DNA of 16,254 bases. Source: Actinomycetota bacterium. Its GTDB lineage: Bacteria > Actinomycetota > Actinomycetes > Nanopelagicales > Nanopelagicaceae. Where the stretch lies: the NCBI GenBank assembly GCA_029978425.1, contig JAPOJL010000009.1, positions 1-16,254 on the forward strand, given 5' to 3'. A program made the translations under genes and the position numbers. Below, piece by piece: positions 7,997-15,321 of this stretch (positions are counted from its first letter, which is position 1; each line of letters begins with the position of its first letter). The notes under the pieces were generated by a model that saw only the letters and a list, made by a program, of their open reading frames with translations, made no database searches and was not told the origin of the DNA.

Positions 7997-10183
7997 TTAG
8001 TTCTCTTGATGCTGCAGCTTTGATGGCCACCAGATCTTTGGACCAATTTCTCGTACCAATGCTGGAACAAGGAGTGAGCGAACCACGATGGTGTCTAGCA
8101 GAACTCCAAAGGCAACGGCGAAACCTAGTTCGGCAAGAAATACGAGAGGAAGAACGCCCAAAACTCCGAATGTTGCGGCCAGAACGATTCCCGCAGAGGT
8201 AATAACGCCACCTGTGACAGTGAGTCCCTTGATGACTCCAGCTCGAGTACCAATCTTGAATGACTCTTCGCGAACTCGCGTCATCAAGAAGATGTTGTAA
8301 TCGATACCGAGTGCAACGAGGAATACGAAGGCAAAGAGCGGGAATGAGGCATCAGTTCCAGCAAAGCCAAAGACATGTTCAAATACCAGCGCGCACACGC
8401 CCAAAGTTGCCGCAAAAGAAAGCACAACAGTGGTGAGCAGAAGCGCAGCCGCATAAATGCTTCGCAAGAGAAGTCCGAGAATGATTGCGATCAGTACAAG
8501 AACTATAGGAATGATGACGCGATTATCCCGACGAGAGGATTGATCTACGTCATAACTCACAGCAGTCTGGCCACCGACCAAGACGTTTTCATTGACCTTC
8601 TTTACGGCATCGCGCAGAACTGGGATGGTTTCCTTCGCTTCCACAGAATCTGGAGCAACGCTCAGCGTTGCATAAAGCAAAACTTTCCCGTCAACGATCT
8701 TGAGATCGGCAGTCGGCTGTCGCGTCGCAGGATCTAATTGAGTTACCGGAACAACGTTTGCTACATTCTTCACGGTTTTGATTGCGGCGGTAGCAGCTGC
8801 GAGATCTCCTTGATCAACCACGATTTCCACCGGAGTTCCTTCACCACTTGGGAAGTGCTCTCCCAATTTCTCTAAACCAATAACAGAATCGGTTCGGGTA
8901 GTGAATGCGTCAGTCTGTGCTAACCCATCTGACTTGAGAGTTGTCGAGAATCCGGCAAAGACAATAAGTACGAGCGCCGTGGTTACCCAGATTGCTCGTG
9001 GTTTGCGATCAACGAAATTTCCAACCTTTGCCCACATACCTGAGAGCTTTTCATCTTCATCATCAAATTTGGGAACTTTGGGCCAGAAAATCCAACGACC
9101 AAAAACTATGAGAAGGGCGGGTAGCAATGTGAGAGCGGCCAACATCGCTGAAGCAATGCCTATAGAACCAACGGGACCAAGGCCACGGTTACTTGAAAGA
9201 TCGCTTAAGAGCAGAACCATAAGACCTGCGATGACAGTAGATCCCGAAGCCACAATCGGTTCTACCACTCCACGCAGCGCGATCTTCATTGCCTCATAAC
9301 GAGATTCATGGTGATGCAGTTCCTCGCGATAGCGCGAGATCAAGAGAAGTGCGTAGTCCGTGGCAGCGCCGAGAACCAGAACATCAAGAATTCCTTGGGT
9401 TTGACCATTCAGGTCAATGATGTCGGCTTTTGCGAGGTAGTACACGACCATCGTCGCAAGACCCAACGCAGTTCCAGCGGTAAAAAGTGGAATGATCCAC
9501 AAAATTGGTGAGCGATAGACCACGATAAGAATAATCGCAACAACAATAAGAGTTGTCTGAAGCAATTTGGTATCGATTGATCCAAAAGCTCCGAATAAGT
9601 CGGCAAAAATTCCACCAGGGCCGGTGACATGGGATTCGATACCAGCACCGAAATTTTTCTCCATATCTTCACGGATAAAGTCGATCAGTAACGGAAGAAC
9701 TGGTTCTTTATCAATGTTTTCGCTAGCTACCTTGGCATCAAGTTGCACATTGATGAGCACCGCCTTGCCATCAGCAGATGGAATAGCTTGCAGTGGAGCA
9801 CCAGGAGCAAAATAATTACTCAAAGGTTTACCAGATTCAGGAAGGACTTTTGCGCCAAGAGTGTTGGCGTATTCATTTACACGGCCCAAAGCTTCAGGAT
9901 TTGTTGCAGGGTTGAGGTCACCTAGGAGCAAGAGAAGGGTTGGGAGTAGATTCTCTGATTGATCGGCGAATTTAACAGTGATTTTTCCGGCAATCGTCGA
10001 TTCGGCATTCTCGGGTAAGAATGCAGAGTTATCGTTCTCTTGAACTGTTGAGATCTTGGAGAAAGCTGCTCCAGAAAATCCACCAATAGATAGCCAAGCG
10101 ATGATGGATACGACCGCGATCCATAATGCGCGGCGGCCCTTTGTACGATTCTTACTTGGTGCGCTTTCAACACTCTGACTCAC
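7997..10183 (-). CDS. MMPL/RND-family transporter
   Basis: A 728-aa inner-membrane RND-superfamily transporter of the MMPL type, which usually exports lipids, polyketides or other hydrophobic compounds using proton motive force. The layout is a duplicated half: TM1 (about 20-42), a large extracytoplasmic loop (about 45-205), then TM2-6 (about 208-362); TM7 (about 398-412), a second loop (to about 550), then TM8-12. The conserved TM4 and TM10 motifs are GAATDYALLLISRYREE (D276, Y277) and ALGIDYNIFLMTRVREE (D628, Y629), which carry the proton-relay Asp-Tyr pairs. The GTG at 10183 has a strong AAGGAG 6 nt upstream. It is first in the minus run with the Gfo/Idh and FAD genes and is divergent from lipB. 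The cargo is unknown; the two oxidoreductases could modify it. Confidence 0.93.
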   Translation of the reverse strand: MSQSVESAPSKNRTKGRRALWIAVVSIIAWLSIGGFSGAAFSKISTVQENDNSAFLPENAESTIAGKITVKFADQSENLLPTLLLLLGDLNPATNPEALGRVNEYANTLGAKVLPESGKPLSNYFAPGAPLQAIPSADGKAVLINVQLDAKVASENIDKEPVLPLLIDFIREDMEKNFGAGIESHVTGPGGIFADLFGAFGSIDTKLLQTTLIVVAIILIVVYRSPILWIIPLFTAGTALGLATMVVYYLAKADIIDLNGQTQGILDVLVLGAATDYALLLISRYREELHHHESRYEAMKIALRGVVEPIVASGSTVIAGLMVLLLSDLSSNRGLGPVGSIGIASAMLAALTLLPALLIVFGRWIFWPKVPKFDDEDEKLSGMWAKVGNFVDRKPRAIWVTTALVLIVFAGFSTTLKSDGLAQTDAFTTRTDSVIGLEKLGEHFPSGEGTPVEIVVDQGDLAAATAAIKTVKNVANVVPVTQLDPATRQPTADLKIVDGKVLLYATLSVAPDSVEAKETIPVLRDAVKKVNENVLVGGQTAVSYDVDQSSRRDNRVIIPIVLVLIAIILGLLLRSIYAAALLLTTVVLSFAATLGVCALVFEHVFGFAGTDASFPLFAFVFLVALGIDYNIFLMTRVREESFKIGTRAGVIKGLTVTGGVITSAGIVLAATFGVLGVLPLVFLAELGFAVAFGVLLDTIVVRSLLVPALVREIGPKIWWPSKLQHQEN

Positions 10184-10189
10184 ACAACA

Positions 10190-10195
10190 CTCCTT
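10190..10195 (-). promoter_or_regulatory. Ribosome binding site of the MMPL gene
   Basis: AAGGAG lies 6 nt before GTG 10183 on the minus strand. It is among the strongest Shine-Dalgarno matches in the window and fixes the start. Confidence 0.75.
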
Positions 10196-10263
10196 TTAAC
10201 GTGGCTACTAGGTGATTTTGGCTACCTGCGAAGGCCGATTATTGCTCTGCTCATGCGCCCGAC

Positions 10264-10275
10264 GCGCCTAGCGTA
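10264..10275 (-). promoter_or_regulatory. Possible -10 region for the MMPL operon
   Basis: The minus strand reads TACGCT at 10275-10270, which would start transcription near 10263 and give an 80-nt leader before MMPL. It is the reverse face of the plus-strand TAGCGTA and again symmetric. There is no -35 support, so this is a weak candidate. Confidence 0.25.
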
Positions 10276-10280
10276 GATGG
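10269..10280 (+). promoter_or_regulatory. Possible leaderless -10 before a small ORF upstream of lipB
   Basis: TAGCGT (10269-10274), then agatgg, then GTG at 10281, the same spacing as the other leaderless starts here. It could be chance: I estimate a few percent probability for such a match in 150 bp. Confidence 0.3.
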
Positions 10281-10337
10281 GTGAGTTTACCTTCCGTGGA
10301 GAGAGATAGCGGTACTGAAGTTAGGCTAGTGGCGTGA
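10281..10337 (+). CDS. Possible 18-codon upstream ORF ahead of lipB
   Basis: GTG 10281 opens an 18-codon frame, [18 protein letters not shown], whose TGA (10335-10337) overlaps the lipB GTG (10334-10336) as GTGA. It is preceded by a TANNNT box at the leaderless spacing. The peptide resembles nothing I recognise and has no run of regulatory codons that would suggest attenuation. If real, it would couple lipB translation to a leader. lipB also has its own -10 inside this ORF, so it may be incidental. Confidence 0.2.
   Translation: MSLPSVERDSGTEVRLVA
10322..10333 (+). promoter_or_regulatory. Leaderless promoter -10 of lipB
   Basis: TAGGCT (10322-10327), agtggc, then GTG 10334. This is the same 6-nt spacing as gcvT, pepA and the RDD gene, and there is no Shine-Dalgarno at a normal distance. 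Confidence 0.6.
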
Positions 10338-10981
10338 CCGCAACATTGGCGTCGATAGCCCTCAGCAAAGCTGGGCTTCTTGAGTACGGATCCGCTCTCG
10401 AATTGCAGCGCAGCATCCACTCAGACGTTGCTGATTCGCTCCGCAATAACACCTTGATTTTATTGGAGCACCCTCCTGTTTTTACTGCCGGCCGTCGCAC
10501 ACTTGAGAGTGAAAAACCAATCGATGGTTCGCCCGTTATTGATGTCGATCGCGGCGGAAAGATCACATTTCATGGCCCGCGCCAATTAGTTGGTTATCCC
10601 ATTGTTCGTTTGAAGAATCCGAATGATGTAGTCGGTTTCGTGCGCGAGATTGAGATGGCCTTAATTAATGTGTGCAAAGAGTTTGGAATAAATGCCGAGC
10701 GATACTGTGAACGCTCTGGGGTGTGGATTAGAGACAAGAATGGAGATCGCAAAATTGCTGCGATTGGGATTCGTGTCGCGCGCGGCGTCACTATGCATGG
10801 ATTTGCGCTTAACGTCGATCCCGATTTGAGTTATTTCAATCGGATTGTCCCTTGCGGAATTGCTGATGCAGAAGTGACTTCCATGGCGCGCGAACTTGGT
10901 CGTTCTATCGAGATTGCAGAAGTGGAACCGATCCTAGAGCGCCACATCTTCGAAGCGCTCATAAAAGTGAGCGCTGCATGA
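10334..10981 (+). CDS. lipB: Octanoyl-ACP:protein octanoyltransferase (lipoate biosynthesis)
   Basis: LipB moves octanoate from acyl carrier protein to a lipoyl-domain lysine, the first dedicated step of lipoate assembly. The 215-aa protein has standard length. Visible motifs are [26 protein letters not shown] and GYPIVRL, the catalytic lysine K140 in KIAAIGIRV, and the catalytic cysteine C174 in IVPCGI followed by DAEVTSM. One oddity: the near-universal HGPGQ motif reads HGPRQ (R83). The GTG start is set by a -10 box 6 nt upstream. The stop overlaps the lipA start (ATGA, 4 nt), so both steps of lipoate synthesis are coupled. The targets, E2 with two lipoyl domains and the glycine cleavage system, are encoded in the same window. 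Confidence 0.95.
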   Translation: MTATLASIALSKAGLLEYGSALELQRSIHSDVADSLRNNTLILLEHPPVFTAGRRTLESEKPIDGSPVIDVDRGGKITFHGPRQLVGYPIVRLKNPNDVVGFVREIEMALINVCKEFGINAERYCERSGVWIRDKNGDRKIAAIGIRVARGVTMHGFALNVDPDLSYFNRIVPCGIADAEVTSMARELGRSIEIAEVEPILERHIFEALIKVSAA

Positions 10982-11913
10982 TTGCCCCAGAGGGAAGAAA
11001 GTTACTTCGTATAGAAGCTCGTAATGCTGCCGTACCTATCGAGCGCAAACCCGAGTGGATTAAAACGCGCGCGCACATGGGACCCGAGTACACCGCACTT
11101 CGCTCTCTTGTCTCTCGAGAGGGTCTGCATACAGTCTGCCAGGAAGCAGCTTGTCCAAATATCTTTGAATGTTGGGAAGATAAGGAAGCGACATTTCTTA
11201 TTGGCGGTGAAGCATGTACTCGTCGTTGCGATTTCTGCAATATCGATACTGGGAAGCCGGAACCTCTCGATCGTGATGAACCGCGACGCGTCGCAGAGTC
11301 GGTTAAAACTATGGGACTTCGTTATGCCACTGTCACCGGTGTAGCACGCGATGACCTCGATGATGAAGGCGCTTGGCTATATGCAGAGACTATTGAGCAG
11401 ATTCATGCGATGGTTCCTGGTTGTGGCGTTGAAATGCTTGCTCCTGATTTCTCCGGAAACCCCACATTATTGCGCCAAGTCTTTGATAGCCGCCCTGAAG
11501 TCTTTGCCCATAACCTCGAGACCGTCCCTCGAATATTCAAGAGAATACGTCCTGCATTTAATTACGAGCGTTCCCTTAATGTCATTACTCAAGCGCGCGA
11601 GTATGGACTCATCACTAAATCGAATTTAATTCTTGGCATGGGCGAAACAAAAGAAGAGATTTCCCAGGCGCTTAAAGATTTGAGGAGCGCAGGCTGTGAT
11701 CTCATCACCATTACTCAATATCTACGCCCTTCAGCGCTTCACCATCCTGTAGAACGTTGGGTTAAACCACAGGAGTTTGTCGAGCTTGCCAAAGAAGCTG
11801 AAGATCTCGGATTTCTTGGCGTGATGAGCGGTCCACTGGTTCGCTCCAGCTATCGCGCTGGTCGACTTTATAAACAAGCAATGGAATCTCGATCGGGTGT
11901 AAGCAATGGCTGA
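10978..11913 (+). CDS. lipA: Lipoyl synthase (radical SAM)
   Basis: LipA inserts two sulfurs into the protein-bound octanoyl chain using S-adenosylmethionine. It has 311 aa, typical for the family. The auxiliary iron-sulfur cluster ligands are C54, C59 and C65 in [12 protein letters not shown]. The radical SAM cluster ligands are C80, C84 and C87 in CTRRCDFC. The C-terminal serine ligand lies in LVRSSYRAG. Further family blocks are [31 protein letters not shown] and TQYLRPS. All cysteines are present, so the enzyme should be active. The start overlaps the lipB stop by 4 nt and the 3' end overlaps the next gene by 8 nt, placing it inside a coupled four-gene run. Confidence 0.97.
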   Translation: MIAPEGRKLLRIEARNAAVPIERKPEWIKTRAHMGPEYTALRSLVSREGLHTVCQEAACPNIFECWEDKEATFLIGGEACTRRCDFCNIDTGKPEPLDRDEPRRVAESVKTMGLRYATVTGVARDDLDDEGAWLYAETIEQIHAMVPGCGVEMLAPDFSGNPTLLRQVFDSRPEVFAHNLETVPRIFKRIRPAFNYERSLNVITQAREYGLITKSNLILGMGETKEEISQALKDLRSAGCDLITITQYLRPSALHHPVERWVKPQEFVELAKEAEDLGFLGVMSGPLVRSSYRAGRLYKQAMESRSGVSNG

Positions 11914-12637
11914 TGTGGTGTATCCCCCAATCATCGCCATCGTCAAAACCCTCTGGAAATATCTAGGACTGCAATTCACTTTCTATGGTGAAGCGCATGT
12001 ACCGAAAAAAGGCTCCGCTATCTTGGCAATGAATCATGTTGGATACTTAGATTTTGCACTTGCAGGTACTGCGGTTCTGCCCTCAGGACGTTTGGTGCGT
12101 TTTATGGCGAAGAAAGAGATTTTTGATAATCCTATTGCTGGGCCACTTATGCGCGGCATGAAACATATCGCTGTGGATCGCAAAAATGGCGGGCCTTCGT
12201 TCATTACTGCGCTGCGCGCCTTGAAAGCTGGTGAAATCGTAGGTGTCTTTCCCGAAGCGACAATCTCGCAAAGTTTCGAATTGAAAGAGATGAAGAATGG
12301 CGTTGTGCGCTTAGCAATGGAGTCTGGCGCACCGATCCTTCCAACAATTGTGTGGGGTTCTCAACGCATCTGGACCAAAAAGGTTCCGAGAAATTTCTCA
12401 CGCCAGAACATCCCCATCTTTGTATCCATTGGTGAGCCCATTTCGCTAAATCCCGATAGCGATATCGATGAATCAATGAAGCTTTTGAACGCTCGCATGT
12501 CTGAGTTATTAACCCAAGTTCAAAACGATTATCCTGACTCCCCTATTGGTCAACGATGGGCACCAGCTCGTCTTGGTGGAACTGCTCCAACTCCGCAAGA
12601 GATTGCTGCAGCTAAAGTGCAACGAAAGGAAATTTAG
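11906..12637 (+). CDS. plsC: 1-acyl-sn-glycerol-3-phosphate acyltransferase family protein
   Basis: A 243-aa PlsC-type acyltransferase that most likely acylates lysophosphatidic acid to phosphatidic acid at the membrane. The catalytic HX4D motif is NHVGYLDF (H44, D49). The substrate-binding block is [10 protein letters not shown] (E117), in place of the common FPEGTRS. A hydrophobic N-terminal stretch (about 5-27) may associate with membrane. Further conserved parts are FMAKKEIF and IAVDRKNG. Paralogues that acylate other lipids cannot be excluded. The ATG at 11906 overlaps the lipA end by 8 nt, so translation is probably coupled. As far as I recall this gene is not between lipA and DUF4191 in mycobacteria, so it looks like a lineage-specific insertion into that operon. 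Confidence 0.88.
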   Translation: MADVVYPPIIAIVKTLWKYLGLQFTFYGEAHVPKKGSAILAMNHVGYLDFALAGTAVLPSGRLVRFMAKKEIFDNPIAGPLMRGMKHIAVDRKNGGPSFITALRALKAGEIVGVFPEATISQSFELKEMKNGVVRLAMESGAPILPTIVWGSQRIWTKKVPRNFSRQNIPIFVSIGEPISLNPDSDIDESMKLLNARMSELLTQVQNDYPDSPIGQRWAPARLGGTAPTPQEIAAAKVQRKEI

Positions 12638-12641
12638 GCGA

Positions 12642-13325
12642 ATGTTTGGACGTAAAAAGAAGGACCCTAACGCTCCCAAGAAAGTTCGCTTTAAGACTAT
12701 TCGCGATGCCTACGAACTTGCTGCGAAACAATATTCATTTGTTCTACTCCGCTGCCTCGCTGTCTTTGTTCCTCTATGGCTGATCGGCATTCTGGTTGGT
12801 GCACAATTTGGTCGACCTGGTTACGCGGCATTCTTAACATTTCCGCTCGCATTCCTCGGAGCATTTTTCTTCTTCACCAGACTTGCAAGCAGCGCCGCCT
12901 ATGCATCTATTGAAGGACAACCTGGCGCTGGCGCTAGCGTTCTCATGTCTATTCGCAAAGGCTGGACAATCACTCCCGCTGTCAGTGTCAATAAGGCTCA
13001 AGACATGATTCATCGCGCAGTTGGTAAAGCAGGAATTGTTCTTGTTGCAGAAGGTGGCTACGCGGTTCGTGCTCTCCTGAATGATGAGAAGAAGAAGATG
13101 GAGCGATTTGCACCTGGAGTTCCGGTGCATGAATTGTTAGTAGGAAATGAGGAAGGCCAAGTCTCGGTTCGAAAGTTACAGCGACAGATGAAGAAATTCC
13201 CCAAAAAACTCTCCACAGTTCAAGTGCGAGAATTGCGTGCCCGCCTCAAAGCAGTTGGTGGAATGAATATTGCACTTCCTAAGGGGCCAATGCCAAAAAA
13301 TATGAGGATGCCAAAACCTCGTTAA
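12642..13325 (+). CDS. DUF4191 integral membrane protein
   Basis: A 227-aa actinobacterial membrane protein of unknown function; mycobacterial Rv2219 lies in the same position after lipA. The start is ATG 12642, giving MFGRKKKDPNAPKK, a short basic cytoplasmic tail. A longer frame opens at 12546 but its first 32 codons lie inside the plsC gene and read as out-of-frame sequence. Two membrane helices are visible at about 33-54 and 61-80, followed by a soluble basic domain with KGWTITPAVSVNKAQDMIHRAV and GIVLVAEG. AAGGA lies 11 nt before the start, and the start is 4 nt after the plsC stop. It is the last gene of the lipB-lipA-plsC run and ends 11 nt before the convergent RDD gene, with no terminator hairpin. 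Confidence 0.88.
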   Translation: MFGRKKKDPNAPKKVRFKTIRDAYELAAKQYSFVLLRCLAVFVPLWLIGILVGAQFGRPGYAAFLTFPLAFLGAFFFFTRLASSAAYASIEGQPGAGASVLMSIRKGWTITPAVSVNKAQDMIHRAVGKAGIVLVAEGGYAVRALLNDEKKKMERFAPGVPVHELLVGNEEGQVSVRKLQRQMKKFPKKLSTVQVRELRARLKAVGGMNIALPKGPMPKNMRMPKPR

Positions 13326-13343
13326 GCCAAACCTCTTTAAGGC
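13314..13343. repeat. Imperfect 15-bp tandem duplication between convergent stops
   Basis: AAACCTCGTTAAGCC (13314-13328) is followed directly by AAACCTCTTTAAGGC (13329-13343), two mismatches. It spans the ends of DUF4191 and the RDD gene. It does not fold into a terminator hairpin. Confidence 0.6.
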
Positions 13344-13696
13344 AGGCGCATTACAACAGTTTTTGTAATGCGATCATGTAGACCTCTTCCATCTTTATCA
13401 GTCACGACCGCGGGAATAACGAGAGCAATAAGAAAAGTTCGGATGAAAATCGCACCTGGTTTTACAAAAAGGTAGTCGGGCCAACTCAATACGCGAAGCT
13501 TCATCATCCTCTGCCCCGCAGAGGCGCCTCCCAGCGAGGTAAGGAGAGCAACTTCGAGAACAAATACGCCCAGGCGGATTAGTGATGGCCCGAGTGAACT
13601 ACTTTGTAATGGGATAAAGAGCGCCGCCGAAAAGGTTGCAATTGCCCAATCGATGGTGAGTGCGATGAATCGGCGCCCGTAACCTGCTTTTTCCAC
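13337..13696 (-). CDS. RDD family membrane protein
   Basis: A 119-aa membrane protein with the RDD signature: YGRRFIALTIDWAIA near the N-terminus (R8, R9, D16), GASAGQRMMKLRV in the middle, and VTDKDGRGLHDRITKTVVMR at the end (the final Asp region). Three hydrophobic segments are visible at about 11-30, 36-56 and 84-98. Family members are proposed to take part in transport or membrane homeostasis; no function can be assigned here. The GTG start at 13696 is set by TAGGTT exactly 6 nt upstream, implying a leaderless mRNA. A small RDD gene also sits between DUF4191 and glnA in mycobacteria (Rv2219A); here it is on the minus strand, convergent with DUF4191 and divergent from glnA. Confidence 0.85.
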   Translation of the reverse strand: MEKAGYGRRFIALTIDWAIATFSAALFIPLQSSSLGPSLIRLGVFVLEVALLTSLGGASAGQRMMKLRVLSWPDYLFVKPGAIFIRTFLIALVIPAVVTDKDGRGLHDRITKTVVMRLP

Positions 13697-13708
13697 GCTG
13701 GCAACCTA
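13697..13708 (-). promoter_or_regulatory. Leaderless promoter -10 of the RDD gene
   Basis: The minus strand reads TAGGTT (13708-13703), gccagc, then GTG 13696. The hexamer is identical to that of gcvT and has the same spacing. Confidence 0.6.
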
Positions 13709-13745
13709 GCGCATTGCCCCATTTCCAGCCCCATGAAACATAGCC

Positions 13746-13761
13746 GTAACAGTCTGGTTAT
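13746..13761 (+). promoter_or_regulatory. GlnR-like inverted repeat upstream of glnA
   Basis: GTAAC, 6 nt, GTTAT contains a perfect TAAC-N6-GTTA palindrome (13747-13760). The first half fits the gTnAC half-site of the actinobacterial nitrogen regulator GlnR; the second half fits only partly. Its centre lies 41.5 bp upstream of the predicted glnA transcription start, a typical activator position. Confidence 0.3.
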
Positions 13762-13782
13762 GGATTTTTCACTGCCGAGCCC

Positions 13783-13795
13783 TAGGTTTCTCCCA
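13783..13795 (+). promoter_or_regulatory. Candidate glnA promoter -10 and start
   Basis: TAGGTT (13783-13788), 6 nt, then A at 13795 as a plausible transcript start, giving a 51-nt leader. The hexamer is identical to the gcvT and RDD boxes. No convincing -35 is seen, which would fit activator dependence. Confidence 0.4.
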
Positions 13796-13836
13796 TCAGT
13801 TTCGGCTCAGCGACGAGCTATCGATAACCACCTAAC

Positions 13837-13841
13837 AGGAG
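13837..13841 (+). promoter_or_regulatory. Ribosome binding site of glnA
   Basis: AGGAG lies 4 nt before ATG 13846 and confirms that start over longer frames. Confidence 0.75.
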
Positions 13842-13845
13842 AACC

Positions 13846-15276
13846 ATGTTTAAGAATTCTGCAGAAGTTCTTAACTACATCAAGAAAGAGAATGTCGTAC
13901 TCATCGATGTGCGATTTATCGATCTCCCCGGTATTCAGCATCACTTCAATGTGCCTGCTTCACAATTTACCGAAGATGTATTTACAGAAGGCTTGATGTT
14001 TGACGGTTCATCAATCCGAGGATTCCAATCAATTCATGAATCAGATATGAAGTTGCTTCCCGCACCCGAGACCGCATTTCTTGATCCATTCCGCAAAGAG
14101 AAGACCCTCGTTCTTCACTTCTCAGTTGTAAATCCAGATGACAATTCGCCGTATAGCCGCGATCCACGACAGATTGTTGCGAAGGCTGTTGATTACATGC
14201 GTTCAACAGGAATCGCTGATACTGCGTACTTTGCTCCAGAAGCCGAGTTCTACGTATTTGATCGCGTCAAGTTCCAGACCCGTATGAATACTGGTTTCTA
14301 TGAAGTTTATTCATATGAAGGCGCATGGAATACCGGAATTGATAATGATCCAGATGGAACGCCTAATCGTGGTTATCGCACCCGCATTAAAGGTGGATAT
14401 TTCCCAGTTTCACCAACAGATCAATTTGCTGATCTTCGCGACCAAATGGTCATCAACCTCGCCAAGGTTGGTCTTGATGTAGAACGTGCGCACCATGAAG
14501 TTGGTACTGCGGGCCAGATGGAAATTAACTACCGCTTCAATGACATTCTCCATGCCGGTGATGATTTGATGAAGTTTAAGTACATCATTAAAAACACTGC
14601 CTGGGCAGCTGGAAAGACCGTCACATTTATGCCGAAGCCGCTCTTTGGCGATAACGGCTCAGGTATGCACGTCCATCAATCACTCTGGAAAGATGGCAAA
14701 CCTTTGATGTGGGGCGATGGATATGCAAACCTCTCTGATACTGCGCGTTGGTATATCGGCGGTCTGCTGAAGCATGCTCCATCTCTCCTTGCTTTCACTA
14801 ATCCAACGGTGAACTCCTATAAGCGTTTGGTTCCAGGTTATGAAGCTCCAGTAAATCTTGTTTACTCTGCACGTAACCGCTCGGCATGTATCCGTATCCC
14901 AATCACTGGTACGAGCCCGAAGGCAAAGCGCATCGAGTTCCGTTGCCCAGATCCATCCTCGAATCCATACCTCGCATTCGCTGCAATTTTGATGGCAGGG
15001 CTTGATGGAATCACCAACAAGATTGAGCCACCAAAGCCAGTCGATAAGGATCTCTATGAGTTAGAAGGAGCAGAAGCAAAAGCAATCGCCCAAGTTCCAG
15101 GATCCCTCGATGCGGTCATCGACAATCTCGAAAATGACCATGAGTTCCTAACTAAAGGTGGAGTCTTCACAAAGGATCTCATCGAAACTTGGATTGATTG
15201 GAAGCGTAAATCAGAAATCGATTACGTACGTCTACGTCCACATCCAGCTGAGTTCGAGTTGTACTACGACATCTAA
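13846..15276 (+). CDS. glnA: Glutamine synthetase type I
   Basis: Makes glutamine from glutamate, ammonia and ATP; the main ammonia-assimilating enzyme, a cytosolic dodecamer. At 476 aa it has normal GSI length. The N-terminal beta-grasp domain includes [10 protein letters not shown] (from residue 52). The catalytic domain has [50 protein letters not shown] and [16 protein letters not shown], covering metal, ATP and glutamate sites. Tyr404 in DKDLYELEG matches the adenylylation site of the GSI-beta class, so activity is probably controlled by GlnE. A palindrome upstream may bind a nitrogen regulator. It is monocistronic: its own leader and ribosome binding site precede it and a strong terminator follows. 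It corresponds to mycobacterial glnA1 in the same neighbourhood. Confidence 0.98.
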   Translation: MFKNSAEVLNYIKKENVVLIDVRFIDLPGIQHHFNVPASQFTEDVFTEGLMFDGSSIRGFQSIHESDMKLLPAPETAFLDPFRKEKTLVLHFSVVNPDDNSPYSRDPRQIVAKAVDYMRSTGIADTAYFAPEAEFYVFDRVKFQTRMNTGFYEVYSYEGAWNTGIDNDPDGTPNRGYRTRIKGGYFPVSPTDQFADLRDQMVINLAKVGLDVERAHHEVGTAGQMEINYRFNDILHAGDDLMKFKYIIKNTAWAAGKTVTFMPKPLFGDNGSGMHVHQSLWKDGKPLMWGDGYANLSDTARWYIGGLLKHAPSLLAFTNPTVNSYKRLVPGYEAPVNLVYSARNRSACIRIPITGTSPKAKRIEFRCPDPSSNPYLAFAAILMAGLDGITNKIEPPKPVDKDLYELEGAEAKAIAQVPGSLDAVIDNLENDHEFLTKGGVFTKDLIETWIDWKRKSEIDYVRLRPHPAEFELYYDI

Positions 15277-15289
15277 GAAGTACCTTCAC

Positions 15290-15320
15290 AAAGGGGCCGG
15301 CGCAAGCAGGCCCCTTTTTT
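15290..15320 (+). terminator. Intrinsic terminator of glnA
   Basis: AAAGGGGCC (15290-15298) pairs with GGCCCCTTT (15309-15317). The loop can pair further as GC-gcaa-GC around a G/A mismatch, giving a GNRA-type tetraloop. A run of six T (15315-15320) follows the GC-rich stem. On the minus strand only three T follow the stem, so it favours plus-strand transcripts. Confidence 0.92.
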
Positions 15321-15321
15321 A

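Noticed and set aside
8375..9299. Open frames antisense to the MMPL gene
   Set aside because: The MMPL frame is complete with both Asp-Tyr motifs; these frames are shadows rich in Ser/Arg/Asn.
12546..12641. N-terminal extension of the DUF4191 protein
   Set aside because: These 32 codons lie in the 3' end of plsC in another frame. The basic MFGRKKK start at 12642 fits the family.
13777..13814. GAGCC/GGCTC inverted repeat upstream of glnA as a riboswitch or hairpin
   Set aside because: Only five base pairs around a loop of over 20 nt, and it starts before the predicted transcript start. It is not a credible structure.
13733..13996. 87-codon frame covering the glnA leader and start
   Set aside because: It overlaps the glnA promoter region, ribosome binding site and start, and resembles no known protein.
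15290..15320. Terminator acting also for the M48 gene
   Set aside because: On the minus strand the stem is followed by only TTTGTG, too poor a T-run for a confident bidirectional call.
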